A stretch of 52,646 nt of DNA from Desulfuromonadales bacterium (GCA_016931615.1 JAFGEL010000059.1:1-52646); one strand, 5' to 3'; positions 1 through 9,040 are shown, numbered from the stretch's first letter. The notes: a model not told the origin generated them from the sequence alone. Translations and numbers: made by a program.

Positions 1-644
1 AGCCCCTGGCGGATTGCAGTCTGGCCGCTCGCGGCTTTTGGTGAGGGAAAAGGCATAATTGTCCGCCAAAATTGGTAACGGTCAAGGCGGGTCGCTGCGG
101 CGAGAAAACATAACGCAAAAGCGACGTAAGCCCAGAATGAAAGACCCAGCACAATCGTTGCCATGCTGGCAATTTTGATCAGGCTGGCCAGGACTCCTAA
201 GATAAAAACTTCCGCCATGCTCCATGGGCCCAGGGTAAAAATAAACCGCGCCCAGGTACTGCAGTCGCTAACCGGCTGACGTTTAAGCAGAATCGGTACC
301 AGCACCAAGAGTTGACTGAAGAGAATAAAGCCGGGGAAAAGAATAATAAAGGCCAGAACAAAAAAACTGAGAACCTCACTGCCGTTCTTAAATAATTCCT
401 GTGCGCTCTGGAAGAGGGTCATGACCTGAGTGTGACCACTCGCTTCAAAGGAAATAAAAGGGTAAAGGTTTGCCAGGATGAGAAATATCAGCGCAGCCAA
501 GGCAAAAGCAGCCGATCGTTCCAGTGCCCGATGAGCCCGGTGGGTCAGCAGGTGGTTACAGCGTGGACAGAATGCCCGCTGGCCATCGCGCAACACGGGC
601 AGTTCCATGATCAGATCACAATCGGGGCACCCTATATAGTTCAC
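1..644 (-). CDS. PqiA-like inner membrane protein, 3' end outside the window
   Basis: This is a partial gene of at least 214 residues that runs off the left edge. The frame opens with a GTG at 644, preceded by an A/G-rich GGAAAAAGG stretch; the nearest in-frame stop is a few codons upstream and I saw no other start. The N-terminus has two CxxC pairs (CPDC near residue 6 and CPRC near residue 28), the zinc-ribbon arrangement of paraquat-inducible protein A. Several hydrophobic segments follow, and a GPWSMAEVFILGVL stretch matches the PqiA signature around its third membrane segment. PqiA proteins work with MCE-domain proteins (PqiB/YebT) in lipid transport between membranes. It lies 125 bases downstream of the efflux operon on the same strand and could be cotranscribed. 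Family assignment is firm; exact role is inferred. Confidence 0.82.
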   Translation of the reverse strand, partial: MNYIGCPDCDLIMELPVLRDGQRAFCPRCNHLLTHRAHRALERSAAFALAALIFLILANLYPFISFEASGHTQVMTLFQSAQELFKNGSEVLSFFVLAFIILFPGFILFSQLLVLVPILLKRQPVSDCSTWARFIFTLGPWSMAEVFILGVLASLIKIASMATIVLGLSFWAYVAFALCFLAAATRLDRYQFWRTIMPFPSPKAASGQTAIRQG

Positions 645-769
645 GCCTTTTTCCGTTTTAGAATTTGTGTGAGCCGGTGTTCAATGGGGCTGTTGTCGGC
701 AACAAAACCAAATCCTCAGAAGAGTTTGGAACCATAATCCGTAAAAACCCTTCAGAGCGATCTGAACCA

Positions 770-2122
770 TCACATCTTCCAGTCGCCACCAAGAGCCAGA
801 TGAAGGTTGATGCGCTGGTCCAGCTGCAAGCGCTGAATGGCTAACAGATTGCTTCTCGTCTGATCCATCCGATCCTGTATCGATAACAACTCAAACAGGG
901 CGATTTCCCCCTCCTGGTAACGCAGTTTGGCGATTTCGTACGCTTTTCCTGCCTGCTCAAGTGCGGTGTCCAGTTCTGCTGCCCGCGCGGCCAAGGTGAC
1001 CCCTTGATCAAGGGCAGTCTCCACTTGGCCAAATGCCGCGAGGGCTACTGCGGTATAGTTCGCCAATGCCTGCTGTTGCTCTGCCGAGGCCACATCAACA
1101 CGCGCCTGCCGCTCCCCACCATCGAAAATCGGAGCTAGCAGATTGGCTGCCAGGCGCCAGGCAACATTTGCCGGGTTGAGGAGAGAAGAGAGATCACTCG
1201 ACGCGCCTCCAATATTCGAAGTCAGGCTGATTGTTGGCAGTTTGGCGGCTTTAGCCTGGTTCAGGCGGTTGAACGAAGCAGCGACTCGCCTCTCGGCGGC
1301 GAGCAGGTCCGGTCGTTGTTCCAGAATTTCAGATGGCACTCCTGCAGGTGGTAGCGGAGGGGCTGTCGGCAAGGAAGAACGCATGTTCAACATGCCGCTC
1401 GGATATCGGCCCAACAATAATTCCACTGACCGTGTCGCGTTCCGGCTGACATTGTCCAGGGTAATCATCCGCTCTTTGGCAGCGGACAGGTCTGATTGTG
1501 CCAGGGCCAGGTCCTGGCGTGAAACCATTCCGTTCTCATAACGGACAGAAACAATCCGCAGGGTTTCTTCCAGATTTTTTAACCTTGTCCGGTAAAGTTG
1601 CTCCTGTAGCTTCGCTTCAATGGAAACGAAATACGCTTTCGCGGTATTGGCCACTAAGGAAAACTCTGCAAACCGGTAATCACTCTCAGCGGCTACATAC
1701 TCTTCTCCAGCGGCATCCCTTCCAGCTTGGAGCCGGCCCCAGAGATCTACTTCCCAGCCGATCTGGAGACCTGCTTCAAGCCGATTGCCGATAGCTCCTT
1801 GGTTGTCAGCCCGTGCCATGCCGGCGGTCAAACCAACGGTTGGTGTCAATGCCGCTCCGGCCTGTGCGGCCAGAGCGCGAGCCCGATCGACTTTGCTGGC
1901 AGAGGCCAATAGGTCTGGATTGTTGTCAACGGCTTCACGTACCAACTGGTTCAGATCTCTGTCCTCGAAGGATGCAATCCAACCATTTTGTATGCTATTT
2001 GAGTCACCGCTCTGATGCCAGTTCCGAGGGGTCTCGATCTGGGGGTGTTCTGGGATCTTCGTCGTTGCCGTACAAGCGGTCAGTAGCAGGAGCAGAATGC
2101 CCCCAAAAATCAGGTGACGCAT
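770..2122 (-). CDS. NodT-family outer membrane efflux lipoprotein (RND system)
   Basis: A 450-residue TolC-type outer membrane channel. The N-terminus is a lipoprotein signal with lipobox LLTAC near residue 17, which is typical of the NodT/OprM subfamily. Two repeated outer membrane efflux regions follow: an N-terminal half with long helices and coiled-coil stretches, and a C-terminal half containing the family-typical RPDLLAAERRVAA and LAPIFDGGERQA segments. The start ATG lies one base after the stop of the RND pump gene, and the end of that gene (GGAGAAG) supplies the ribosome binding site, so translation is coupled. It should form the exit duct of the pump encoded by the next two genes. 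The substrate cannot be told from sequence. Confidence 0.93.
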   Translation of the reverse strand: MRHLIFGGILLLLLTACTATTKIPEHPQIETPRNWHQSGDSNSIQNGWIASFEDRDLNQLVREAVDNNPDLLASASKVDRARALAAQAGAALTPTVGLTAGMARADNQGAIGNRLEAGLQIGWEVDLWGRLQAGRDAAGEEYVAAESDYRFAEFSLVANTAKAYFVSIEAKLQEQLYRTRLKNLEETLRIVSVRYENGMVSRQDLALAQSDLSAAKERMITLDNVSRNATRSVELLLGRYPSGMLNMRSSLPTAPPLPPAGVPSEILEQRPDLLAAERRVAASFNRLNQAKAAKLPTISLTSNIGGASSDLSSLLNPANVAWRLAANLLAPIFDGGERQARVDVASAEQQQALANYTAVALAAFGQVETALDQGVTLAARAAELDTALEQAGKAYEIAKLRYQEGEIALFELLSIQDRMDQTRSNLLAIQRLQLDQRINLHLALGGDWKM

Positions 2123-2123
2123 T

Positions 2124-5100
2124 TCACTTCTCCTCCGGACGAATCTTGAAAAACACCAGGTACAGCACCGGAACGATGATCAGGGTCAGCAATGTCGCAA
2201 ATCCCAGACCGAATACCAGGACCACCGACATAGACTGGAAAAAGGCATCGAAAAACAACGGAATCACCCCGAGGATCGTTGTCAGCGAGCCCATCATCAC
2301 CGGTCTGACCCGACTGACTGAGGCCTCGATCACGGCACTGAAGCGGGGTCTGCCACGAGCAATGTCGAAGTCGATCTGGTCAACGAGAACAATCGCATTT
2401 TTGATCAATAAACCAGACAGCGACAAAAGTCCAAGAATACCCATGAATTCCAGGGGGGTCCGGGTAAGCACCAGCCCGAAAACCACGCCGATCAAGGCTA
2501 GCGGCACGACCAGCCAGATCACCAAAGGTTGTCGTACTTTACCGAAAAGCACAAAGACAACAATCACCATCGAGAGAAAACCGATCGGCAATGTGGAGGC
2601 CAGGGCTTCGTTGGACTCCTGGGCTGCACCATATTCCCCGTCCCACTCCAGAGTGTAGCCTGCCGGCAGATGGATGGCCTCGATCTGCGGCCGGATTCGG
2701 CTGAAAAGCTGCGAGGTCAATTCTCCTCCCAACGGGTCTGATTGAGCTTTTATTGTCCAGAGCCCCCCTTCCCGGCGCAGTAATCCGTCGCGCCAGATCG
2801 TCTTGAACCCATCAATCACCTGAGCGACGGGAACCATTTCTCCAGTTGTACTACTCATAACCAGAATGTTCCTGATGTTCTCCAGCCCGACCCGCTCCGG
2901 AGCTGGAGCCCGGGAAACAATCGGCAGCAGGTCATCTCCTTCGCGAAAGACTCCCACTTGCCGACCCGAGAAATTTGTGACCAGTGCGCGGGCAAAATCC
3001 TCGCGAGAGATCCCGGCACGGCGAGCCCTTGCTTCAGCGTACTGTGGCTCAATAACGCTGACGGGTTGGCGCCAGTTGTTTTTAATGGAGCGAGCCCCGC
3101 CATCTTCGACCATGATGGCTTCGGCCTGACTCGCCAGCTTACGCAGAACTACAGGGTCCGGGCCTTTGAAGGTTGCTTCAATCGTGGATCCGCCACCCGG
3201 GCCTAAAACAAACCGCCAGACCTTCGCCTGAGCGTTCGGAAAGTTATTGAAAATATGGTTTTCGATTTCTGGAATCAGGGCGTCGATCTGTTGATAATCG
3301 TCGGTCCTGACCAGCAGCTGGCCGTAGGAGGAGTTTGCCGATTCCGGACCGTAGATGAGCATGTAGCGCAAGCCACCGCCACCGACCATGGTAATAGCGG
3401 CATTGACACCGTCCAATTGGCGGACATGAGCTTCCAGCTTTTTCATATCTCGATTGGTCTGCGAGATATCGGTCCCCTGTGGCAGCCAATAGTCAACCAC
3501 GATCTGTGGAATGGTTGAGGTTGGAAAGAAACCCGACTTGACAAACTGAAAGCCCCAGATGGAAACGACAAACAAGCCGAAAACAATACCGACTGTGAGC
3601 CAGCTTTTTTTGAGAGCAGAACTGAGCAGTGCATCATATGAACGATAAAAAAGGTTCTGTTGGCTTTTTGGTTTATCCTCTACTGGGGACGCTTTAAACA
3701 GCCAATAGCAGAACAGCGGAGTCAGGGTGACTGCAAAGAGCCAGCTGAACAGCAAGGCAATCAGGATGACCCAGAACAGGTGACCGGTATATTCTGCGGT
3801 GCTCCCGGGTGCGAAGCCGATTGGGCCGAAGGCGATACATCCCACCAGAGTGCCGGCCAGCAAAGGCCATTGAGTCTGGCTGATGATCTCCCGAGCGATG
3901 GTCAGTTTCTCTCGTCCGCGCTGGACACCGACGAGAATTCCCTCGGTGACAACAATGGCATTATCAACCATCATGCCCAGGGCAATGATCAGAGCACCCA
4001 GAGAAATGCGGTGCATAGGGATCGCAATCAGATCCATGGTTGCCAGCGTTGCAAAGATTGTCAGCAGAAGAATTGCGCCGATTACAAAAGCTGAACGTGC
4101 CCCCATGAAGAAAAACAGTGTCGCGATCACGATTGCCAGGGCCGCGACAACATTCCAGACAAAATTTTCAACCGATGCCTCAACCGCCTTGCCCTGATGA
4201 TAGAATTCGTGGATTTCTATGCCGAGAGGGCGGCGACTCTCGGATTCGGCGAGGCGAGCATTGACGGCCTTGCCAATCTTGACGATATTACCCCCAAGGA
4301 CTTGTGAGACTCCTATTGCGATAGCGGATTGCCCGTCGTAACGATAGAGCTTGTTCGGTGGTGTCCGATAGCCGCGCCATACATGGGCAACATCTTTCAA
4401 ATAGACCATTCCACCGTCAGGCCTGGTTGTCACCAGCAGGTTGCGTATCGCTTCAACTGAATCTATTGCCCCGCTGGGGTCTATGATCAGACGCAGATCT
4501 CCAACTTTGACATCCCCGGCGGACAGGACACTGTTCTGCTTACTGAGAATGTTGAACAGGTGGTCCAGAGAAATCTTACTGCTGACGAGATCCCGACTAG
4601 AAAATTCGACATAAATAACTTCCTGCTGCGCACCGTCCAGAGCCACTTTGGCCACGCCTTCAACCTGAAAAAGTTCGTCCTTCAGCTGTTTGGCGTAGGT
4701 TCGCAGTTCAGACGGCGTGAAACCTGCTCCGGTAATAAAATAATACAACCCATAAACGTCACCGAACTCATCGACAACAGTTGGGGTCTGAACTCCAGGA
4801 GGCAGTTGTTTCTCAATATCCTTGATTTTGTTGCGCAACTTGGCCCAGATCACCTGAAGTGATGCTTTGTCTGGCGAGAACTCAAATTTGATGTCGACGG
4901 AGATTTCCGACACCCCGGCCGAGGAGACCGAAGTCACCACATCGACCTCCTGCATCTGCTGCAGGGCCTGCTCAATAACAGTCGTGACTTCTTCAGCGAC
5001 TTCCCGGGGGCTGGCGCCGGGATACTGGGTAATCACCAGGGCAGTGCGGATGGTAAAATCAGGGTCTTCCAGTCGCGGCATTTCCTGATAGGCGGTCCAG

Positions 5101-5174
5101 CCACCGAGCAGGACCAGAAGAATGACGATAACGCTGAACACCTGGTTTCTAATGCTGAATTCGGCAAAATTCAT
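2124..5174 (-). CDS. RND efflux pump, inner membrane subunit (AcrB/MexF superfamily)
   Basis: A 1016-residue resistance-nodulation-division permease, the usual length for the HAE1 class. It has an N-terminal membrane segment, two large periplasmic loops, and membrane blocks near residues 335-540 and 850-1010. The proton-relay motif in TM4 is GMMVDNAIVV; the second Asp of the common VDD pair is Asn here, as in many members annotated simply as multidrug or acriflavin RND proteins. The TM10 lysine is kept in LIKNAIVLVDQ. An AGGA ribosome binding site sits six bases before the ATG. It is the middle gene of a fusion protein - pump - outer membrane operon. A multidrug or toxic-compound exporter is likely; it lacks obvious features of CusA/CzcA-type heavy-metal pumps. 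Confidence 0.93.
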   Translation of the reverse strand: MNFAEFSIRNQVFSVIVILLVLLGGWTAYQEMPRLEDPDFTIRTALVITQYPGASPREVAEEVTTVIEQALQQMQEVDVVTSVSSAGVSEISVDIKFEFSPDKASLQVIWAKLRNKIKDIEKQLPPGVQTPTVVDEFGDVYGLYYFITGAGFTPSELRTYAKQLKDELFQVEGVAKVALDGAQQEVIYVEFSSRDLVSSKISLDHLFNILSKQNSVLSAGDVKVGDLRLIIDPSGAIDSVEAIRNLLVTTRPDGGMVYLKDVAHVWRGYRTPPNKLYRYDGQSAIAIGVSQVLGGNIVKIGKAVNARLAESESRRPLGIEIHEFYHQGKAVEASVENFVWNVVAALAIVIATLFFFMGARSAFVIGAILLLTIFATLATMDLIAIPMHRISLGALIIALGMMVDNAIVVTEGILVGVQRGREKLTIAREIISQTQWPLLAGTLVGCIAFGPIGFAPGSTAEYTGHLFWVILIALLFSWLFAVTLTPLFCYWLFKASPVEDKPKSQQNLFYRSYDALLSSALKKSWLTVGIVFGLFVVSIWGFQFVKSGFFPTSTIPQIVVDYWLPQGTDISQTNRDMKKLEAHVRQLDGVNAAITMVGGGGLRYMLIYGPESANSSYGQLLVRTDDYQQIDALIPEIENHIFNNFPNAQAKVWRFVLGPGGGSTIEATFKGPDPVVLRKLASQAEAIMVEDGGARSIKNNWRQPVSVIEPQYAEARARRAGISREDFARALVTNFSGRQVGVFREGDDLLPIVSRAPAPERVGLENIRNILVMSSTTGEMVPVAQVIDGFKTIWRDGLLRREGGLWTIKAQSDPLGGELTSQLFSRIRPQIEAIHLPAGYTLEWDGEYGAAQESNEALASTLPIGFLSMVIVVFVLFGKVRQPLVIWLVVPLALIGVVFGLVLTRTPLEFMGILGLLSLSGLLIKNAIVLVDQIDFDIARGRPRFSAVIEASVSRVRPVMMGSLTTILGVIPLFFDAFFQSMSVVLVFGLGFATLLTLIIVPVLYLVFFKIRPEEK

Positions 5175-5238
5175 GGGATGTCCTGTATTTACTTAAACGA
5201 GCATATCTTGGTCAAAGATAGAATGATGAGTACAGACT

Positions 5239-6315
5239 TTAAGGCATATCCCACGGGCGAACCTTCATCCCCTGCGAGAGATAGGAGCCTCCAGCGGCAA
5301 CAATCGATTCGCCGATGCTAAGCCCTGTTTCTATCCGCATCATTTCGCCGATCCCTGGTTGCACTTCGACGATTCTTTTCGCCACTGTTCCTTGTGTGGA
5401 ATCATAAACCCAGACATATTCTTGCTCGCCATCGCTCATGATCGCTGACAGGGGAACCATGACTTGATTTGCTGCGGTGCCATCGATACTTGACGCGGTT
5501 AGAATGGCCTCGGCGTTCATGCCTGGAAGAAGAATCCGGTTATCCGGTTTCCTGAAGGAGAGAGTCACAGTGTAGGTCTGAGACGCAGAGTCTGCATCCA
5601 GCGTTGCCTCTTCATAAACTGCTGGAATCAAAGATTCTGGATCCGTTGCAAGGCTAACGAAAATTCCCTGAGTTGTACGGGTCGGAGCAAGAGCCACAAC
5701 TCGTGCCGGCAAGTTAAAGGTCGCTTGCCACTGAGCGGTCGAGATGAGTCTGGCAACTGTTGTACCAGGCTGGAGGGTCTGCAGCCGTTTAACAGGGATG
5801 CTGGCAATCAATCCCGGATATGGGGCCCGTAATTCCGTGTCCTGAAGAGCCTTGCTCGCGGTTTCTAGATTCGCTTTGGCGGAATCACGTTGCGCTTCAC
5901 GCATCTCCAAATCACGCTGGGCAATGGCATCTGCTTCCATCAAGCGTAGTGCACGCTGATATTCCTGATCAGCAGATTCATATTGGGCTTTTGCAGCATT
6001 CAACCGGCTGACAAAATCTCGTTGATCGAGCTTTGCCAAAATATCCCCCTGGTTGACCTTGGCACCTTCTGTGACCAATAAGTCTTGGAGGGTTCCGCTA
6101 ACACTAAAATTGAGTTCTGTTTCTTCAGCGGCTTTGATAATCGCTGGATAGCGATAGGTTTCGAGATCATTGGCCGTACTGACTTTCATTATTTTTGCTG
6201 GCCGTATCTGCTCGGATGATGGTGCATCGTTTTTCTGCTGACACGCGACAAGCAACACAAGGAAAACAAAGCCAAAAAAAATATGAGTCGTTCTATTAAG
6301 CAGATGAAGCAACAT
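5239..6315 (-). CDS. RND periplasmic adaptor lipoprotein (membrane fusion protein)
   Basis: A 358-residue HlyD/AcrA-type adaptor. I start it at the ATG at 6315 because CAGGAG lies six bases upstream; an in-frame start eight codons earlier (6339) would place that site inside the gene. The N-terminus is a signal peptide ending in a lipobox (LLVAC near residue 26). After it come a barrel-sandwich region (LNFSVSGTLQDLLVTEGAKVNQGDILAKLD), a coiled-coil hairpin rich in Ala, Glu and Arg near residues 85-140, the second lipoyl half (LRAPYPGLIAS), a beta-barrel and a membrane-proximal domain. It links the pump to the outer membrane channel and is the first gene of this operon. The transcriptional regulator at 6833-7327 lies upstream on the same strand and may control it. 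Confidence 0.92.
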   Translation of the reverse strand: MLLHLLNRTTHIFFGFVFLVLLVACQQKNDAPSSEQIRPAKIMKVSTANDLETYRYPAIIKAAEETELNFSVSGTLQDLLVTEGAKVNQGDILAKLDQRDFVSRLNAAKAQYESADQEYQRALRLMEADAIAQRDLEMREAQRDSAKANLETASKALQDTELRAPYPGLIASIPVKRLQTLQPGTTVARLISTAQWQATFNLPARVVALAPTRTTQGIFVSLATDPESLIPAVYEEATLDADSASQTYTVTLSFRKPDNRILLPGMNAEAILTASSIDGTAANQVMVPLSAIMSDGEQEYVWVYDSTQGTVAKRIVEVQPGIGEMMRIETGLSIGESIVAAGGSYLSQGMKVRPWDMP

Positions 6316-6391
6316 GGGCAACTCCTGAATTATTACCAATTTAGAAATATTTTTGATTATTACGCAACACCTCTGCGGCTTTTCATCGGTA

Positions 6392-6829
6392 TTAAGACGT
6401 TAACTGAAGGTTAGAATTACACCCCTTCCCAAACCGGCTGATCCGGTGCGGTGGAGCGTTCATTGATAACTGAAAATTGTCGAAGTTAAGCCCTTTTGCT
6501 CCGATCTGAAGGTCGGTCCGGCTTATTGCCCTGTTTTTCAGGTGCGAATTTTCCCTGCCTCGGGTGCCAAGTGCTGCACCGCTGAACCCAGATTCTTTCG
6601 ACCAGCTATGCACTGCCACAGTTGTTGGCCCAGGAGAACAGTGAGAAGTTGAAAGAACACGTCTCACTCGCTCCCTGGCGAGAGAAGCAGCCGATAGCAG
6701 CCGGCCGTGTTCCCTGAGGACTGCAAAGGATTTTTCGCCATGTCGATATCCGCAGCCAAGCGCACCCGAACCGATGATGAATTGCCGTCGGTTGATTCTG
6801 CCCGCCGATTCTGTTTTGTCTTCATTCAT
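6392..6829 (-). pseudogene. Possible remnant of a Tat-exported protein (145-codon ORF)
   Basis: The ORF starts 3 bases after the stop of the regulator gene on the same strand. Its first 30 residues look like a Tat signal: RINRRQFIIGSGALG has the twin arginine followed by a short hydrophobic stretch. After that the sequence becomes rich in Ser, Arg and His, with no hydrophobic core, no repeats and no family I recognise, and the hydrophobic stretch is cut short by a GYRHGEK segment. Reading the other two frames after this point gives only short ORFs ending in stops. I interpret it as a decayed or truncated gene, or a frameshifted leader. It may instead be an unknown small protein, or not be translated. 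Confidence 0.3.
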
Positions 6830-6832
6830 GTT

Positions 6833-7327
6833 TCAGGTCCTGGGTTTCTGTTCAGGGATTAGCAAATGCCGAATCTGCTCACTCGTCTCCAGCAGTTCAG
6901 CCATAATTTTTATATTGAAGTCCCCGGTAAATTGTTCGCTGACCGTTGCAGAAATGCGCACCTCGCCGCGCTCGTTTTTGACAACCCAACCTTTTTTCTG
7001 CAGCTTGTCGATTTTTCTGCGCACCGTCTCTCTGGGAATACCTGTTGCTTCGCTGATAGAATAGGCGTTGGTTGGTTCGAGATAATTCATCCGATCCGGA
7101 TGCTTCACTGCCTGCTCGTCGACAGTGATGCTGCTGCCTTTGCGGGAATAAAAGCGATGAACATTCTGGTGGGCGATTTCACCCAGAACAATAGGCAGCA
7201 CAAGATCTCCGGCAAACTCATGGTAGAGAAGCCCGAGATAACGGAGAAAAAAGTGGTTCATGAGGATCGCCACTGAAGACTTGTGCTGATCGTAACAGTC
7301 CAGATCAAAAAGGTGTTGGTGGCCCAT
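6833..7327 (-). CDS. Winged helix-turn-helix transcriptional regulator
   Basis: A 164-residue protein with an AGGA ribosome binding site about nine bases before the ATG. Residues about 85-130 form a clear helix-turn-helix and wing: AYSISEATGIPRETVRRKI as the helices, followed by DKLQKKGWVVKNERGEVRIS as the wing, in the style of GntR/MarR/Crp DNA-binding domains. The N-terminal 80 residues (several aromatic and Leu-rich helices, LYHEFAGDLVLPIVLGEIAHQNV) do not match an effector domain I know and could be a dimerisation helix bundle. It sits upstream of the RND operon on the same strand, so it may regulate that operon and itself. No ligand can be proposed from the sequence. Confidence 0.75.
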   Translation of the reverse strand: MGHQHLFDLDCYDQHKSSVAILMNHFFLRYLGLLYHEFAGDLVLPIVLGEIAHQNVHRFYSRKGSSITVDEQAVKHPDRMNYLEPTNAYSISEATGIPRETVRRKIDKLQKKGWVVKNERGEVRISATVSEQFTGDFNIKIMAELLETSEQIRHLLIPEQKPRT

Positions 7328-7744
7328 TTCATTTGTCCTATCGGAGCAAGCAGATTATGGACGAAGCAATGAAATTATTCTTCTGTTTATAACAGCAAAT
7401 AGTTGAGTTACAAATTAAATGCGTGTAAATCACTGCCCATTTTGGGCGACGAATTTGTCTCTTCCAAGTAGGGATCAAAGTAATTGCTGAATCGCCATGG
7501 ATCCTCTTGGAAGCCTTTTTTCTCAAAACTCAGGAGTTATTAACTCCGCATAGCTTCAGCCAAAGTTACGCCATACGGTATTTCTAATGTTGTATAAAAA
7601 GTTTTCCACAAGTTCAAGGACTTATGAGATTGGATTTGATCTGACAGGGTCTGTCAGGTCGTGCCGGGCCTCATGAGGCTAAAGTTTATTTTTCGCTGAA
7701 TTCTGCTATTGATTCCGGATTTTCGTTCTGTTAGATTGCGCGCC
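7328..7744. other. Non-coding stretch with inverted repeats
   Basis: About 400 bases with no convincing gene on either strand; the ORFs present have no family features and poor composition. It contains three short perfect inverted repeats: GCCCA-TTT-TGGGC at 7435-7447, CTGACAG-GGT-CTGTCAG at about 7641-7657, and the palindrome CCTCATGAGG at about 7668-7677. The left part is AT-rich and probably carries the promoter of the regulator gene at 6833-7327. Confidence 0.5.
7641..7657. promoter_or_regulatory. Perfect inverted repeat, candidate operator
   Basis: CTGACAG-GGT-CTGTCAG: two 7-base arms around 3 bases. There is no T-run on either side, so it does not look like an intrinsic terminator. It lies about 90 bases upstream of the small ORF at 7745. 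A DNA-binding protein site is the simplest reading; the protein is unknown. Confidence 0.35.
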
Positions 7745-7873
7745 ATGTTTCGCTTGGTGATTTTACTCATTAGTCTTGTCTGGGCCTCATTGCTGCTGAT
7801 TTCCTGGGGGAATGCCGGCCCGGCACCCGATTCCTCGGCAGTCAAGGTCGTCACGAATTCGGTCCGTTCCTGA
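7745..7873 (+). CDS. Possible 42-residue secreted or membrane peptide
   Basis: An ATG-to-TGA frame of 42 codons in an otherwise empty interval. Its translation starts MFRLVILLISLVWASLLLIS and continues through a short Ala/Pro/Ser-rich tail (NAGPAPDSSA), so it reads as a signal peptide or a single membrane helix with a small periplasmic tail. That hydrophobic pattern is not expected by chance but is not proof of a gene. I see no good Shine-Dalgarno sequence before the ATG. The inverted repeat at 7641-7657 and palindrome at 7668-7677 lie upstream. I do not recognise a family. Treat as a candidate small ORF only. Confidence 0.27.
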   Translation: MFRLVILLISLVWASLLLISWGNAGPAPDSSAVKVVTNSVRS

Positions 7874-7937
7874 CGGGATTCTTGGCCCTCCCTCATTCCT
7901 CTTCTGTTGAGAGGAGTACGGGTTTCCTTATTTAAAA

Positions 7938-8864
7938 TCAAAATCTGTATTTTGCTCCCTGCCGGGTTCCTCTGCGTTCCAGTTCATCGTCGATCGCATT
8001 CAGCACTTCCCACTTGTTCATTGACCAGATCGGGGCCAGGAGGATATCGCGCGGGCCGTCACCGGTCAGGCGTTGAATCAGAGTCTCGGGGGGCAACCTT
8101 TCGATAAAATCGACTGCCAGTTCGACATATTCCTGCATCTCCAGCATTTTGATCTGCCCCTGTTTGTAACGTTCGCCGAGGGGGGTCCCTTTGAGAATGT
8201 GCAGCAGGTGAAGTTTGATGCCGTCGACCTTCAGCCGCGCCAGTTCATCCGCCGTGGCCAGGATATCTTCACGGCTTTCGCCGGGCAGGCCGAGGATGAC
8301 GTGGGCGCAGATACGTAATCCACGCTGCTTGGCACGTTGGTAAGCGTCGAGAAAGCAGGCGTAGTCATGACCGCGGTTGATTTCCTGGAGCGTCCGGTCA
8401 TGAATGCTCTGCAACCCCAGTTCAAGCCAGAAGTCTGTTGCACGATGATATTCCGCCAGCAGATCGAGCACCGGATCGGGAAGGCAGTCGGGGCGCGTTC
8501 CGACCGCCAGCCCGACGACATCGTCTACGGCCAGGGCCTGGTCATAGCAGTGGCGCAGGTGGGGGACCGGGGCAAAGGTGTTTGAAAACGGCTGGAAATA
8601 GGCGATAAACCATTTGGCTCGGTATTTTCGCCGCATCAGCTCCTTGGCCCGTTCAATTTGAACTGCAATCGGCTCGTTGCGTTCGATCCCCACAGCCCCG
8701 GAACCGTTCGGGTCACAGAACGTGCAGCCATGGGCATTGCGGCCACCCCGGCGGTTGGGGCAGCCGAATCCGGCATCGACCGAGATTTTATGCACGCGGC
8801 CACCGAAGTGCTGTTTCAGGTAGGTTGAGTACAGGTTGAAGGCTTTTTTGCGCATGGGCGGCAC
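7938..8864 (-). CDS. TIGR01212-family radical SAM protein (YhcC-like)
   Basis: A 308-residue radical SAM protein. The iron-sulfur motif near residue 30 has the long first spacing of this family: GFGCPNR followed, eleven residues after that Cys, by CTFC, so the ligands are C-x11-C-x2-C rather than CxxxCxxC. The SAM-domain glycine regions and the WLELGLQSIHD and HVILGLPGE strands are typical of YhcC/TIGR01212 proteins, close to Elp3-type folds. The GTG at 8864 has AGGTG about ten bases upstream; an ATG three codons later (8855) is a plausible alternative. Family members are widespread but their reaction is unsettled. It is divergent from the glycogen operon that starts at 9041, so the shared 176-base gap should hold promoters for both. 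Confidence 0.85.
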   Translation of the reverse strand: MPPMRKKAFNLYSTYLKQHFGGRVHKISVDAGFGCPNRRGGRNAHGCTFCDPNGSGAVGIERNEPIAVQIERAKELMRRKYRAKWFIAYFQPFSNTFAPVPHLRHCYDQALAVDDVVGLAVGTRPDCLPDPVLDLLAEYHRATDFWLELGLQSIHDRTLQEINRGHDYACFLDAYQRAKQRGLRICAHVILGLPGESREDILATADELARLKVDGIKLHLLHILKGTPLGERYKQGQIKMLEMQEYVELAVDFIERLPPETLIQRLTGDGPRDILLAPIWSMNKWEVLNAIDDELERRGTRQGAKYRF

Positions 8865-8972
8865 TATGCCAGTTCACCTGGGTCGAGGCAAGTTTTGTCT
8901 CAGCAGTGAAGAAAAAACTTTTCCGCTACGGCGCAGACAAATCTCTGCTATCATCACATCCCGGCGCCACTG

Positions 8973-9008
8973 TGTTATGATTTCGAAGGCCCCCGCTTAT
9001 CGCCTTCG
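8973..9008 (+). promoter_or_regulatory. Extended -10 promoter and leader hairpin before the glycogen operon
   Basis: TGTTATGAT at 8973-8981 fits an extended -10 element (TGn-TATGAT). Starting just after it, CGAAGGC (8984-8990) can pair with GCCTTCG (9002-9008). The hairpin is followed by a T-rich run up to the ribosome binding site of the GH57 gene. This could be a weak terminator used for attenuation, or simply a stable 5' leader. Confidence 0.4.
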
Positions 9009-9040
9009 GGGTGTTGATTTTTTGTTTTCAAGGATTGTCA

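Noticed and set aside
432-737. Plus-strand ORF of 101 codons
   Set aside because: It lies opposite the PqiA-like gene, whose minus-strand frame has clear zinc-finger cysteines and membrane helices.
1813-2658. Plus-strand ORF of 281 codons
   Set aside because: It overlaps the RND operon in antisense and its translation is rich in Ser, Arg and Pro with no domain.
7654-7941. Minus-strand ORF of 95 codons in the gap
   Set aside because: Strongly charged with no family features and no ribosome binding site; it overlaps the better plus-strand small ORF.
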